Positions 29,843-38,384 of a DNA stretch of 64,000 bases are shown here, piece after piece. Positions within the stretch are counted from its first letter, which is position 1, and each line of letters begins with the position of its first letter. The position numbers and the translations under genes were made by a program. Source of the stretch: Candidatus Tiamatella sp. (GTDB lineage Archaea > Thermoproteota > Thermoprotei_A > Sulfolobales > Acidilobaceae); NCBI GenBank assembly GCA_015522645.1, contig WALV01000032.1, positions 1 through 64,000 of the forward strand. Direction: 5' to 3'. The notes beneath the pieces were generated by a model that saw only the letters and a program-made list of their open reading frames with translations, made no database searches and was not told where the DNA came from.

Positions 29843-30406
29843 ATGTATAGATGTGTACATAGCATAGAGTATTCCAAGATAATAAACTCCCGGAAGGTGA
29901 GAAATACACGGAACAGTAAGCTAGCTATAGATCTATTGAATACAGTGTCTACTATATATGCTGCAAAAAAAGGCTACCCTGTCCTGAAGTGCACCGATGG
30001 GTTCACACGGGATATACTTTCGTCTAGACTGAAAATAAGAAATATCGGACCAGAACTTGAAGAGATGCTCCCGGTGATGAATCAAATATTAGAAACAGTT
30101 GAACCCCAGGAGGTTGTAATGGTTATAGACAAGCCTATTCCCTGGAGCGCCAGACTAGCTAGAAAAATCCGTGAATTCGAATGGTCAGTTCCTGTAGAAA
30201 CACTTGTAGGAAGATGCGATAGTGAACTAATTAAACTGGGCGGAAAGGGTTTCTACATAGCATCTAGTGATATAGTTATATTGCAAGCTATAAACAAGGC
30301 TATAGATTTACCTGGACTATACATCGAAGTGTTCATGGAAGGTTTACCAAAGGCTTGTGACCTTGAGAAAATGACCCCGGTGTGGAAGAAGAAAATATTT
30401 CTATAG
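29843..30406 (+). CDS. DUF434/DUF5616-like (COG2454) protein, apparently missing its start
   Basis: From ATG 29843 the protein is 187 residues, beginning MYRCVHS. The body (VVMVIDKPIPWSARLARKIREF, then SSDIVILQAINKAIDLPG) fits the archaeal COG2454 family, a PIN/Toprim-like fold of unknown function. The same frame is open upstream through 29735 and into alaS, encoding LQVLLDNNYPRIASINLLNRI, which resembles the family N-terminus, but no ATG, GTG or TTG occurs there. Either the gene starts at a rare codon such as ATT/ATA around 29735-29741, or the N-terminus has been lost. Confidence 0.6.
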   Translation: MYRCVHSIEYSKIINSRKVRNTRNSKLAIDLLNTVSTIYAAKKGYPVLKCTDGFTRDILSSRLKIRNIGPELEEMLPVMNQILETVEPQEVVMVIDKPIPWSARLARKIREFEWSVPVETLVGRCDSELIKLGGKGFYIASSDIVILQAINKAIDLPGLYIEVFMEGLPKACDLEKMTPVWKKKIFL

Positions 30407-30480
30407 TAATGGTTTACGTGTCACGGTTCAAAACGATATTCACGGCTCTATGTAGTATAAAAGGAAATAATATGGGAATC

Positions 30481-30508
30481 GATTTATAAGTCCAGACTGT
30501 TTTAAATA
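30481..30508 (+). promoter_or_regulatory. AT-rich promoter of tRNA-Arg
   Basis: TTTATAAG (30483-30490) lies about 36 bases and TTTAAATATT (30501-30510) about 18 bases upstream of the mature tRNA end. The first has the spacing expected for a TATA box with initiation near 30512. Confidence 0.4.
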
Positions 30509-30522
30509 TTCAATCCCTGGAT

Positions 30523-30636
30523 GGGCCCGTGGCCTAGCCAGGATAGGGCGCCGGCCTTCTAAGCCCTGTTCCGGAGGATCTACCTGCGTGGGGGAAACGC
30601 CGGTGATCCGGGGTTCAAATCCCCGCGGGCCCACCA
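30523..30636 (+). tRNA. tRNA-Arg (TCT anticodon), intron-containing
   Basis: Acceptor strands GGGCCCG (30523-30529) and CGGGCCC (30626-30632) pair perfectly; discriminator A 30633 and an encoded CCA (30634-30636) follow. D stem GCCT/GGGC, anticodon stem CCGGC/GCCGG, and T arm CGGGG-TTCAAAT-CCCCG are intact. The anticodon TCT is at 30558-30560 (reads AGA). A 36-base intron (30562-30597) interrupts the loop at the canonical site after position 37. Converges with the minus-strand gene at 30653. Confidence 0.93.
30562..30597 (+). other. tRNA-Arg intron (36 nt, canonical 37/38)
   Basis: Removing these bases restores loop CTTCTA-C closed by CCGGC/GCCGG. Ends were set from the required cloverleaf; a one-base shift is possible. 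Confidence 0.75.
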
Positions 30637-30652
30637 TCCCCACTACCTTTAT

Positions 30653-31105
30653 CTATATAGTGTAAATACCCCTCTGCGAATCTTCCTTCTCTTTCTTCTC
30701 CTGTTGCGTCGTCAGTATTATTTCCCTGAGAAGATTAACTAGCGGGTTAACTTTTCCTTTTGAAATATTTTCTCTTACAAGACTAGCCATGTCAGAGGTA
30801 TGTTTTATATCTAACTCGACGAGTGTTTTGAACGATTTATACGTTTCCCCCCAAACGTATAGAAGGAACTCTCTCGGCATCTGGCTTGTAATGAATGGAT
30901 CTTGTAGCCATGTATCGAAGGCTTTCAAAGTTCTCATCATGTTTTGGAATAGTGTTCTAATTGAAAGGATTAACTCCAGCCTATCAAATCCATCTACCTG
31001 ATCCTTTGTTTTATCTATAGTGTCGAGGAGCTTCTTTTGCAGTATAACCCATCGTTCAAGGCTGGCTGAAAAATCCAGCGCCGATCCAGAGTCAGTGTAC
31101 TCCAA
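30653..31105 (-). CDS. DUF2153-like archaeal hypothetical protein
   Basis: 150 residues, all-helical, from TTG 31105 with GGTGAG six bases upstream. The segments SLERWVILQKKLLDTIDKT and FDTWLQDPFITSQMPREFLLYVW recall the small crenarchaeal COG4911/DUF2153 family; this match is from memory and moderate. Function unknown. It is the third gene of a tight operon after the phosphohexomutase and Trm112 genes (gap of 16 bases to Trm112). Confidence 0.65.
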   Translation of the reverse strand: MEYTDSGSALDFSASLERWVILQKKLLDTIDKTKDQVDGFDRLELILSIRTLFQNMMRTLKAFDTWLQDPFITSQMPREFLLYVWGETYKSFKTLVELDIKHTSDMASLVRENISKGKVNPLVNLLREIILTTQQEKKEKEDSQRGIYTI

Positions 31106-31121
31106 GTTCTACTCACCGTTT

Positions 31122-31514
31122 TCAAGTTAGCACGTTCTCCTTATAGCTTTTTATTTTATCCCACACCTCCTTCGGAATTTTATCACCATATTGTTGGAGG
31201 AATCTTCCTATCGCTTTTTCACGATCTTTTTTTGATGCAAACATAACAGGTATACCGTTTGATATAGGATACCACATACCGCATTGCGGGCAAACTAGTA
31301 TGCCTAGTTTCACTTCTTTCCTTATACACTCTTCACAAGGGTAATTTCTACCCTTCCTAATCTTCTCTTTTAAATAACCACAGTAGAATGTGCATAGTGG
31401 TTTCTGTTCACTGGATACTTCCCTACTATATTCTTCCTCCTCTATTACTATTAGGTCTAGAGGTGAGTGTTTACAGTTCGGGCAAGCCAGTAAATCGAGT
31501 GTTCTATAGAGCAA
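31122..31514 (-). CDS. Trm112-like zinc-binding methyltransferase activator
   Basis: 130 residues from TTG 31514. Cysteine pairs C11-C14 (ACPNC) and C75-C78 (VCPQC), followed by GMWYPISNGIPVM, form the Trm112 zinc ribbon and its hydrophobic strand. An insertion between them carries four more cysteines (C41, C45, C60, C63), enough for a second metal site. Trm112 is a shared partner that stabilises rRNA, tRNA and release-factor methyltransferases. It lies five bases downstream of the phosphohexomutase gene. Confidence 0.85.
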   Translation of the reverse strand: MLYRTLDLLACPNCKHSPLDLIVIEEEEYSREVSSEQKPLCTFYCGYLKEKIRKGRNYPCEECIRKEVKLGILVCPQCGMWYPISNGIPVMFASKKDREKAIGRFLQQYGDKIPKEVWDKIKSYKENVLT

Positions 31515-31519
31515 GTAAA

Positions 31520-32896
31520 TTACACCTCGTTTAGGATACTCTGAATATCTTTTTTGATAGTATCTAAAAGTTCCTCAGCTTTTTCAGGCGATTTAGCTTC
31601 TAACATTATTCTCAGAACCGGCTCGGTCCCACTAGGTCTAACTAGGAACCAGTAGTCATCACCGAATACCTTTAACCCGTCTATACTCACAGTTTTAAAA
31701 CTAGAATATTTCTCTCGTAGTTTCTCAACTACCATCACTGCTTTATCTCTGCCCATCGGTATTTTTGTCTTAATGGGATAATAATGCGGGAGAAGTGAGA
31801 ACAATTCACTAGCCTTTAACCCGGTTTCCGCCATCATTTCCAGGAACAACGCCGTTTTCATAGCACCGTCACGTACTACCTGGTGCATAGGATGTATATA
31901 ACCACCGTTTTCCTCGAAACCTGCTATAGCTCCCCCTTCCTCGAGAATCTTATGGGAAATTATTACGCTCCCCACCGGGGTCCATCTAACTTCTATTCCC
32001 TTAGATCCCAAGTATTCCTCAACTAGAACAGAACTTGATACACCTGTATATACTTTTCTAGGAAGGCTTGAATACTTATCAGCAATGTAACCCGCTATAA
32101 GCGACCCACTTCTATCCCCCCACCATATATTGCCTCTCTCATCTACCAGGATAGCTCTATCAGCATCACCGTCATGTCCCACACCAAGATCAGCTCCTAC
32201 TTTGACCATGATCCTTGAAAGTTCTCTAAGTGAGTAAACAGTTGGTTCAGGCTCTCTTCCAGGAAATAACGGGTCAAGATGCCCGTTTATAGTATATACC
32301 TTGACACCCAGCCTCCCTAGAAGTAGAGGCGTGACTAAGGCGCCAACACTGTTAGCTGGATCCACTACTACTTTGAACTTCTTAGAGGATATTAGTTCCA
32401 TGTCTATATGGTGTAGAATGCCTTCAACATACTCCTCTATTGCCCCATCATGCATTTTTACATCATCTACGATACCATTCCACGAAGCCCGCCGAAGTCT
32501 TCCTTTAAAATATATTTCCTCTATCTCCCTTTCAGTATCTCTACTAATCTCAACACCTTGTGAGGATAATACTTTTATTCCATTATACTGAGGAGGGTTA
32601 TGGCTGGCTGTCACCATTATACCTGCATCATATTCACTGTGAGTCTTGAGGATATATTGAAGGCCAGGCGTGGGAATATAACCGGCATAGTAAACTTTAA
32701 TCCCCTGGGATTGTAGTCCTGACGTTACAGCATGGAAGATCATGTCTCCTCCAGCTCTTACATCTCTACCAACAAGAACCCTTGAACCCGGTTGAAGATA
32801 CGCACCCACGGATTGACCTATCTTTAAAGCCTTTTCAGGTGTAAGCTCGGAATTCACTATTCCCCTGACTCCATCGGTTCCAAACAGGACTCCCAT
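31520..32896 (-). CDS. glmM: Phosphohexomutase (phosphoglucosamine/phosphomannomutase family)
   Basis: 458 residues. The phosphoserine loop VTASHNPPQYNGIK (S98), the metal-binding loop GVGHDGDADRAI, the sugar loop GFEENGGYI and the C-terminal phosphate site VRPSGTEPVLRIM are all present. The family interconverts hexose 1- and 6-phosphates; whether glucosamine, mannose or glucose is preferred cannot be read with certainty, so the symbol is provisional. ATG 32896 is preceded by GGTGG. First gene of a three-gene operon with Trm112 and a DUF2153-like protein. Confidence 0.9.
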   Translation of the reverse strand: MGVLFGTDGVRGIVNSELTPEKALKIGQSVGAYLQPGSRVLVGRDVRAGGDMIFHAVTSGLQSQGIKVYYAGYIPTPGLQYILKTHSEYDAGIMVTASHNPPQYNGIKVLSSQGVEISRDTEREIEEIYFKGRLRRASWNGIVDDVKMHDGAIEEYVEGILHHIDMELISSKKFKVVVDPANSVGALVTPLLLGRLGVKVYTINGHLDPLFPGREPEPTVYSLRELSRIMVKVGADLGVGHDGDADRAILVDERGNIWWGDRSGSLIAGYIADKYSSLPRKVYTGVSSSVLVEEYLGSKGIEVRWTPVGSVIISHKILEEGGAIAGFEENGGYIHPMHQVVRDGAMKTALFLEMMAETGLKASELFSLLPHYYPIKTKIPMGRDKAVMVVEKLREKYSSFKTVSIDGLKVFGDDYWFLVRPSGTEPVLRIMLEAKSPEKAEELLDTIKKDIQSILNEV

Positions 32897-32953
32897 TGGA
32901 AAACCACCACAAATATTTCTATGACAAGGTAAGGTATAAATTGTGGGTCTTGA

Positions 32954-33163
32954 ATGTTGAGCGTGGAAGTAATTTTAAAGGATGTTTTATGGTTAGCTGT
33001 GGTGATCGCACTGTCAAGCATATTTACCGTTTTCAGCAGACACAATAGAATCAAAGCTCTGAGAATAGCTACTAGGTTACTAGCTCTCTCCGGGTTTTTG
33101 ACTATTCTATGGGCTGTAATGTTCGTTTCTTATAGGATCCTGAGATACTTTGGTTTTTGCTAG
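32954..33163 (+). CDS. Small two-helix membrane protein
   Basis: 69 residues with two hydrophobic helices (about 12-30 and 44-62) joined by a basic loop (RHNRIKALR). No family recognised. The TATA-like GTATAAATT at 32932-32940 is close to the ATG, so a leaderless start at or just after 32954 (e.g. GTG 32963) is possible. The stop lies at the ribosome site of the next gene, consistent with coupling to DUF354. Confidence 0.5.
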   Translation: MLSVEVILKDVLWLAVVIALSSIFTVFSRHNRIKALRIATRLLALSGFLTILWAVMFVSYRILRYFGFC

Positions 33164-33174
33164 AGGTGAAAGAT

Positions 33175-34206
33175 TTGAATAAAGTATGGATCGATGTTAG
33201 GACTCCGAAGCAAGCATTGATAGCTTCGATTATAGCGAAAGAGCTTTCGGGAAAAGGGTTTGAAACTTTTGTTACAACTAGAAACTATGATTACACCATC
33301 TCTAACTTGAAGAGAAATGGAATAAATCCTGTAATTGTAGGAGGCTATGGGGAATCTCTATATGAAAAATTAATTGTTGAACTAGAGAGAGGGTTAAAGC
33401 TTGCTGAAATAGTTGAAAGAGAAGAACCCTGTGTCTTAATATCCTATCCCTCTCCAAGTGCAACTAGGGTAGCTTTTGGACTGGGTGTGAGGCACATATC
33501 GTTATGCGACACCTCCCATGCTTCAGCTGCCGACAGGTTAGATTTCCCATTAGCAGATATTGCTATTTACAGTTCCTTTATAGCAGATGAAATGGTATGG
33601 TATACGCTCGAAAAATTCACTACTATTATTACGTATAAAGGAGTAGACGAAGTTATGTGGATGAAGAGCTTCAATCCTACAAAAGCAGTCCTTGAAAACT
33701 TAGGTTTAGAAGAATACAACTATGTTGTTGTGAGACCAGAGGAATCCAAAGCACATTACTACCCTGAGGAACACCCTTTAGTATTAAAACTAGTTAAACT
33801 AATACAGGGAAAAGGCTTCAAACCAGTTGTCCTACCTAGATATAAAGACCAGTTGACAATCACTGAGAAACTCGGGGATGTTATAGTTCCTAGGGAAGCT
33901 GTTGACGGGCCTAGCTTGGAAAAATATGCAGCCCTAGTTATAACCGGGGGAGGAACAATGGCTAGAGAAGCGGCGCTGCAAGGTACCCCTGGAATCTCCT
34001 TGTTTCCCAGGCAAATAAAACAGGATGCGATTCTAAGAAAAATGGGTTTCCCAATATATAACCTGAAAGCAGGAGAAGATGCTCTAAGCATCATTAACTC
34101 TATACTTGATGATCCATCGAAGTACCGGGTTGATACTAGGAGTCTTTTAGAAGAACTAGAATCACCTCTGCCATATATTACTGAGTGGGTTTCTAGAATT
34201 TGCTGA
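33175..34206 (+). CDS. DUF354 family, glycosyltransferase-like protein
   Basis: 343 residues from TTG 33175, which has GAGGTGA six bases upstream; an in-frame TTG at 33157 lacks a site. The pattern VWIDVRTPKQALIASIIAKELSG at the start and ALVITGGGTMAREAALQGTPGISLFP (about 255-280) is that of archaeal DUF354 proteins, which have a GT-B-like fold resembling UDP-GlcNAc epimerase/MurG. Sugar substrate and acceptor unknown; a role in glycan assembly is inferred from the fold. Confidence 0.85.
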   Translation: MNKVWIDVRTPKQALIASIIAKELSGKGFETFVTTRNYDYTISNLKRNGINPVIVGGYGESLYEKLIVELERGLKLAEIVEREEPCVLISYPSPSATRVAFGLGVRHISLCDTSHASAADRLDFPLADIAIYSSFIADEMVWYTLEKFTTIITYKGVDEVMWMKSFNPTKAVLENLGLEEYNYVVVRPEESKAHYYPEEHPLVLKLVKLIQGKGFKPVVLPRYKDQLTITEKLGDVIVPREAVDGPSLEKYAALVITGGGTMAREAALQGTPGISLFPRQIKQDAILRKMGFPIYNLKAGEDALSIINSILDDPSKYRVDTRSLLEELESPLPYITEWVSRIC

Positions 34207-34227
34207 AGTTAACAGGAGGGGAAACAA

Positions 34228-34914
34228 TTGCCTGAGAACTGTTATCGAATTGGTATAGATGAGGCAGGACGTGGCAGCCTTATTGGTGAGATGATAGTAG
34301 GAATAGCTGCTGTTCCATGCGACGTTATAGGTTTTATAGAAGAAACAGGAGTAAGGGATAGTAAAGAACTCACACCTAGAGCGAGGAGTAAACTGTATCG
34401 TTTATTATACCGTGAAATACCCTTTATTACTGTGCCTGTAAAGCCTGTAGAAATAGATTCGGACAACTTAGGAATTGTTACTAAGAAAGCTATTCTCAAA
34501 GGTTTGCAACTGATCTCCAAGAGGATTAGCCCACTATTGGTTGAGACCATCACCATCGATAGATTCGGTAAAGAGAGAAACATACGAACTGGGATAAGAA
34601 GGCTGGGTTATAAGAAGGCTGAGATACGTATAGAAGAAAAAGCTGATAAAAAATACCCTGAAGTTTCCTTGGCGAGTGTGATTGCCAAATATATTAGGGA
34701 TAAGAGAATCGCGGTAATAAACAATCTGCTTGGTTTAAATGGATCTGGTTATCCGTCGGATGAGGAGACCATGCTTAGTCTAGCAGGGAAAGTATCGGAT
34801 AATAGGATAGAGAAGTTAGATGGTTATATAAGACTCTCATGGAGCACTGTTGAGAAACTAGGATTAAAACATGCTGTGAAAAAGAAAAGTAAGACGTTAG
34901 ATAACTATTTTTAA
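34228..34914 (+). CDS. rnhB: Ribonuclease HII
   Basis: 228 residues from TTG preceded by AGGAGGGG. The signature GIDEAGRGSLIGEMIV (9-24) has the first two acidic active-site residues; DSKEL follows, and DRFG and the later LASVIAKYIRDKR complete the type 2 RNase H site. The enzyme removes ribonucleotides and RNA primers from DNA. It heads a plus-strand run with Trm10 and Nep1. Confidence 0.95.
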   Translation: MPENCYRIGIDEAGRGSLIGEMIVGIAAVPCDVIGFIEETGVRDSKELTPRARSKLYRLLYREIPFITVPVKPVEIDSDNLGIVTKKAILKGLQLISKRISPLLVETITIDRFGKERNIRTGIRRLGYKKAEIRIEEKADKKYPEVSLASVIAKYIRDKRIAVINNLLGLNGSGYPSDEETMLSLAGKVSDNRIEKLDGYIRLSWSTVEKLGLKHAVKKKSKTLDNYF

Positions 34915-34940
34915 TTGCCGACAAATGCTGGGGTCTGTAA

Positions 34941-35966
34941 ATGCTTCCATATGAGAAAAGATTTACAGAGTTTCTATGCGAACAGGGCATTTGCGATTTA
35001 CTTGTTTCTACATATCCAGGGGTAACTGATAAAGGAGTCGTTCAACAAGTATTTCTTGATCTAATGATAAATAAAAAGGAAATATGCTATTCTAGAAAAG
35101 GGATACCGTCAACTAAAATAGCTAGTGTACACTGCAGTAATTGCGTTAATGGCGTTTCTTTCCATGTAAGAGGGGGCAGTAGCAATAGTAAATACCTTCT
35201 AGGATACTGCACGGATGAACCATTCATCAGTTACTCAATTATGAGGGATCGCCTGCTAAGGCATCCCGTTTACCCCGTGTTCGTTTTAGACTTGTCTTTA
35301 CTAGACCTTTTTGGAACGAGAAACGAGTTTGAGGAAGCTGTCCTTGTCATAGTTCACGCCCTCCAGATCACCAGGAAATACCTGTATGATAGAAATATGA
35401 TTTTGACAAGCGCAAATGACGCTTTTATCGAAGAGTTAAAACGAATCGTCTTCGACCACGATATGATTGTCTCTGATAAGACCAGCGCTGATGTGCTATG
35501 GACGTCAGGGGTAGACGAAGCAATCCTTATATCTCCATTAGCAAAGAAACCTCTCCTAAAAGAAGAGCTTAGAAGCTCGCAAGGAATAATTATTCCCCTA
35601 GTCTTTTACTGGGATAACCGTATGGAAAAATATGTTACTAATCTCGTTCCATGGGCTAAGGTAAGGCGTTTGGAACTCCATGGCAGTACTGTAGGTGTAC
35701 CCCATAAACCTACAAGTGTTCTTGAAATAATTCTAGATGTACTCTACAATAACTTAGATATAGAAACAGCCATAATTAGGAATATGGATAGAAAGAACCT
35801 GTTCCATAGGATGAAACATGAAATTAATAGAATGGCCTCAGAAGGGGTTAGTAGTTTAGATGAGTTACTATCCAGGGTTTCATGGCTAGCATCGGATGAT
35901 GCTCTAGTAAAGAAGATGCTTAGGGACTTGATATCGAGCAATGGGGATGAGGGATATACAGACTAA
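34941..35966 (+). CDS. Archaeal Trm10 homologue (tRNA m1A9/m1G9 methyltransferase)
   Basis: 341 residues. The central region has the features of the SPOUT-class Trm10 domain: YPVFVLDLSLLDLFG, DVLWTSGVDEAILISPLAKKPLLKEEL, and the SAM-knot segment VRRLELHGSTVGVPHKPTSVLEIILDVL. Archaeal members methylate N1 of purine 9 in tRNA (m1A9 in Sulfolobus). An N-terminal ~120-residue domain carries several Cys (HCSNCVNG). It lies 27 bases after rnhB and 9 before nep1. Confidence 0.78.
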   Translation: MLPYEKRFTEFLCEQGICDLLVSTYPGVTDKGVVQQVFLDLMINKKEICYSRKGIPSTKIASVHCSNCVNGVSFHVRGGSSNSKYLLGYCTDEPFISYSIMRDRLLRHPVYPVFVLDLSLLDLFGTRNEFEEAVLVIVHALQITRKYLYDRNMILTSANDAFIEELKRIVFDHDMIVSDKTSADVLWTSGVDEAILISPLAKKPLLKEELRSSQGIIIPLVFYWDNRMEKYVTNLVPWAKVRRLELHGSTVGVPHKPTSVLEIILDVLYNNLDIETAIIRNMDRKNLFHRMKHEINRMASEGVSSLDELLSRVSWLASDDALVKKMLRDLISSNGDEGYTD

Positions 35967-35983
35967 AGTCGCCGGTGATGGGC

Positions 35984-36676
35984 ATGCCTGGTAAATATGG
36001 ATTTATTATTCTAGAAGGAAGCCTTGAGCTTATACCAGAAAATCTACACACCCATCCTTCAGTGATTTCCACAGCAAAAAGAAGAAAGAAAAGCCCAGGC
36101 AATATTATCCTAGATAAGAGTCTTCATTACAAAGCAATGAAAAAGCATAGTCTTCCCCTGATCGAAAAAAGAGGAAGACCGGATATAGTTCACTATCTAC
36201 TCCTCAGCCTACTCGAGTCTCCGCTAAACAAACTCGGATATATTTCCTCGATTTACCTCCACACAATAAACGATATACTCATAAGATTCGAACCTACAAC
36301 CAGAATACCGAAAAACTACAATAGGTTTATTGGATTGATGGAGCAAGTACTGAAAAATGGTAAAGCCCCTCCGGATTCATCTCAACCCCTTATAATGATA
36401 TTAAATGAGTCAGTAGAAGACGTTGCCGGCAAGTATCACCGTTTTTTGGTATTCGAATACAGGTGCAATAGAATCGATGAGAGCGGCCGTAGAGAACTTT
36501 CAAAGGACGGTGTATTGTTAGGCATAGGTGGATTCCCCCATGGGAGAATTAGAGATGACGTTTTAAAACTAGCTGATAACTGTTATTCGGTTTTAAACAT
36601 TCCTGTCGACGCGATAACCGCTCTTCATATACTGCTGTGCATAGCTGAAAACGAGGTCATAGGATTATACGGGTAA
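35984..36676 (+). CDS. nep1: Nep1/Emg1 rRNA pseudouridine N1-methyltransferase
   Basis: 230 residues from ATG 35984, which has GGTGAT five bases upstream; in-frame starts at 35975 and 35978 are alternatives. The signature KRGRPDIVHYLLLSLLESPLNKLG and the C-terminal GIGGFPHGRI segment are those of the SPOUT enzyme Nep1, which methylates a hypermodified pseudouridine of 16S rRNA and acts in small-subunit assembly. It ends a plus-strand run with rnhB and trm10 and converges on L2. Confidence 0.93.
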   Translation: MPGKYGFIILEGSLELIPENLHTHPSVISTAKRRKKSPGNIILDKSLHYKAMKKHSLPLIEKRGRPDIVHYLLLSLLESPLNKLGYISSIYLHTINDILIRFEPTTRIPKNYNRFIGLMEQVLKNGKAPPDSSQPLIMILNESVEDVAGKYHRFLVFEYRCNRIDESGRRELSKDGVLLGIGGFPHGRIRDDVLKLADNCYSVLNIPVDAITALHILLCIAENEVIGLYG

Positions 36677-36695
36677 AGAAGAGTTGTATCGGAGA

Positions 36696-37412
36696 CTATC
36701 TTTTCCTTCTCCCCGTACGTCTTGCAGCTATATGACCAACCTTTCTTCCAGGAGGAGTGTTTCTAGCAACAGTAGTTGGGTGGCCCTCACTCTGATGGGA
36801 TCCTCCTCCATGAGGATGGGTTGCAGCGTACATCGCAACTCCTCTGACTTTAGGCCATTTTTTGGCTTTCCTCTTCCATTTATGATAAGCGTTTCCGGCT
36901 TTCAATATAGGCTTCTCTATCCTTCCTCCTCCAGCGGGTATACCTATGGTTGCCCTTGCCAAGTTTGGTATCGACTTTTGCTTACCGCTAGGTAATTTGA
37001 TGATGGTCTCTCTACCTGTTCTACCTACAACCAATGCATATGAGCCTGATTGCCTAGCAAGTTTTCCGCCATCGCCAGGCCTCAACTCTAGGTTAAATAC
37101 CTGGGTACCTTCAGGTATCCTGCCGAGAGGGAGTATATTGCCGTTAGAAGGCTCCGCGTCGGGACCTATCTGTATAACTTGCCCTACATAGACTCCCTCA
37201 GCAGCCGGTGTCAAGAATTTCGCACCATTCTCTAATACTATCTTGGCGAGAGGTACGTATCTTCCCGGATCGTGGATTAACTCTATAACTCTACCTTTCA
37301 CTGTGGAATCCGATACTGGTGGATACTTTCCTGGACCGGGATGTATATGCTTAGGATTCCTAAATGTTGGTGTACCTCTACCAGCTCTTTGCTGTATTAA
37401 TCGCTTACCCAT
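36696..37412 (-). CDS. rpl2: Ribosomal protein L2 (uL2)
   Basis: 238 residues from ATG 37412 with GGGGGA six bases upstream. Landmarks are MGKRLIQQRAGRGTPTFR, GTQVFNLELRPGDGGKLARQSGSYA and the peptidyl-transferase loop GVAMYAATHPHGGGSHQSEG with a basic tail ending RTGRRKR. It is separate from the usual S10/spc operon neighbours here, lying between nep1 (20 bases, convergent) and a coiled-coil protein gene. Confidence 0.97.
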   Translation of the reverse strand: MGKRLIQQRAGRGTPTFRNPKHIHPGPGKYPPVSDSTVKGRVIELIHDPGRYVPLAKIVLENGAKFLTPAAEGVYVGQVIQIGPDAEPSNGNILPLGRIPEGTQVFNLELRPGDGGKLARQSGSYALVVGRTGRETIIKLPSGKQKSIPNLARATIGIPAGGGRIEKPILKAGNAYHKWKRKAKKWPKVRGVAMYAATHPHGGGSHQSEGHPTTVARNTPPGRKVGHIAARRTGRRKR

Positions 37413-37559
37413 CACATATCCCCCGTCAATGCATCAGATATACCAACTGGATAAAAGGTGGGTTATAAGGCTTGCTTCTTTTTGGATGTCAGGGTCTCCC
37501 ACTTCTTCATCCGCTATAGAAGCGTCAGTCCTGCTAAGTCTCTTCATCCAGTAATATAG

Positions 37560-38294
37560 TTAAAGCTCTATATACCATCCTCTCTCCACGGAATCATAAT
37601 ACGCGCGGCCTGAATCAACTAGTAATCTAAACAATCGTGCTTCTTGAGGCCGTAAAAGTTTTTCGACAGCTTCTGCTTCAGGGATATTGATCTCTTTTAG
37701 CTTAGCTTTTAGCTCTTCAAAGAATTGGGAGTCAACCGCAACTCTCTCTTCTCCAGATTCAAACACGATTGCTCCTTCTCTTTCAAGTTTAGAGAAGAAT
37801 AAATCGGGTCTTTTGAGCCATCCAAGATCACTTTCAAACACTGCACCCTCTTCCTTTAACCTCTCGATTGCGCTCTTCCTTTGGACGGGAGGAGGCTCTC
37901 TTCTATAAGAGACGAGAGGTTTCCCCTGCTCGGCCTCTCCCCTGTATTCTCTTACTTGGCTCTGGGATTGTATAGATAGCTTTTGTGTCTGGGTCTGCTC
38001 GATTTCTTCTCTAAGCTCGTTTAATAGTGCTATTATTTTATCTATCTTTCCCGTGTAAGGATTAAGTAAATCAGCTACTAGTCTTTCGATTCGTGAAATC
38101 TTCTTGTCCAGTAATCCATCAAGGTCTTTCGTAAAACTAAGTGCTCCAACAGATTTCTCAGATTCGCTAAGATCGGATTCTATAAGGTATCTAACGTAAT
38201 CAGAAATCATTTTATAACCTTTCAATTCTGATTTTCTTTTGAGGAGCTTATAAGTCTCCTCATCCACAGTAGTAGAAACTATCTTCCTCTTCAA
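37560..38294 (-). CDS. Ribbon-helix-helix / coiled-coil protein with C-terminal YYD-GW domain
   Basis: 244 residues. The N-terminus (KRKIVSTTVDEETYKLLKR, SDYVRYLIESDL) looks like a ribbon-helix-helix DNA-binding unit. A coiled coil (about 55-105) and a polar linker follow, then a ~95-residue C-terminal domain ending LFRLLVDSGRAYYDSVERGW. That domain aligns along its length with the C-terminus of the gene at 56283-56849. No named family recognised; a DNA-associated, possibly chromosome-organising protein is a guess. It lies 147 bases upstream of L2 on the same strand. Confidence 0.65.
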   Translation of the reverse strand: MKRKIVSTTVDEETYKLLKRKSELKGYKMISDYVRYLIESDLSESEKSVGALSFTKDLDGLLDKKISRIERLVADLLNPYTGKIDKIIALLNELREEIEQTQTQKLSIQSQSQVREYRGEAEQGKPLVSYRREPPPVQRKSAIERLKEEGAVFESDLGWLKRPDLFFSKLEREGAIVFESGEERVAVDSQFFEELKAKLKEINIPEAEAVEKLLRPQEARLFRLLVDSGRAYYDSVERGWYIEL

Positions 38295-38335
38295 TTACAT
38301 CATCCTCTTAAACCATATCGTTAGGTATTTTCAAA

Positions 38336-38350
38336 CATAATTTATATATG
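38336..38350 (+). promoter_or_regulatory. TATA-type promoter of the 68-residue gene
   Basis: TAATTTATATATGATA gives a clear TATA element about 40 bases upstream of the GTG start at 38385, with GGTGG in between as ribosome site. Confidence 0.5.
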
Positions 38351-38384
38351 ATAGTAACCGAATACTATAGTAGGTGGCTTCTCA

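Noticed and set aside
30440-30643. 67-residue frame on the minus strand containing a GFEPRI segment
   Set aside because: It lies antisense to the tRNA-Arg gene; such GFEPRI peptides are a well-known artefact of translating the T arm.
37420-37543. 37-codon minus-strand frame (MKRLSRTDAS...) between L2 and the coiled-coil gene
   Set aside because: No clear ribosome site, low complexity and no recognisable similarity; kept as unassigned intergenic sequence.
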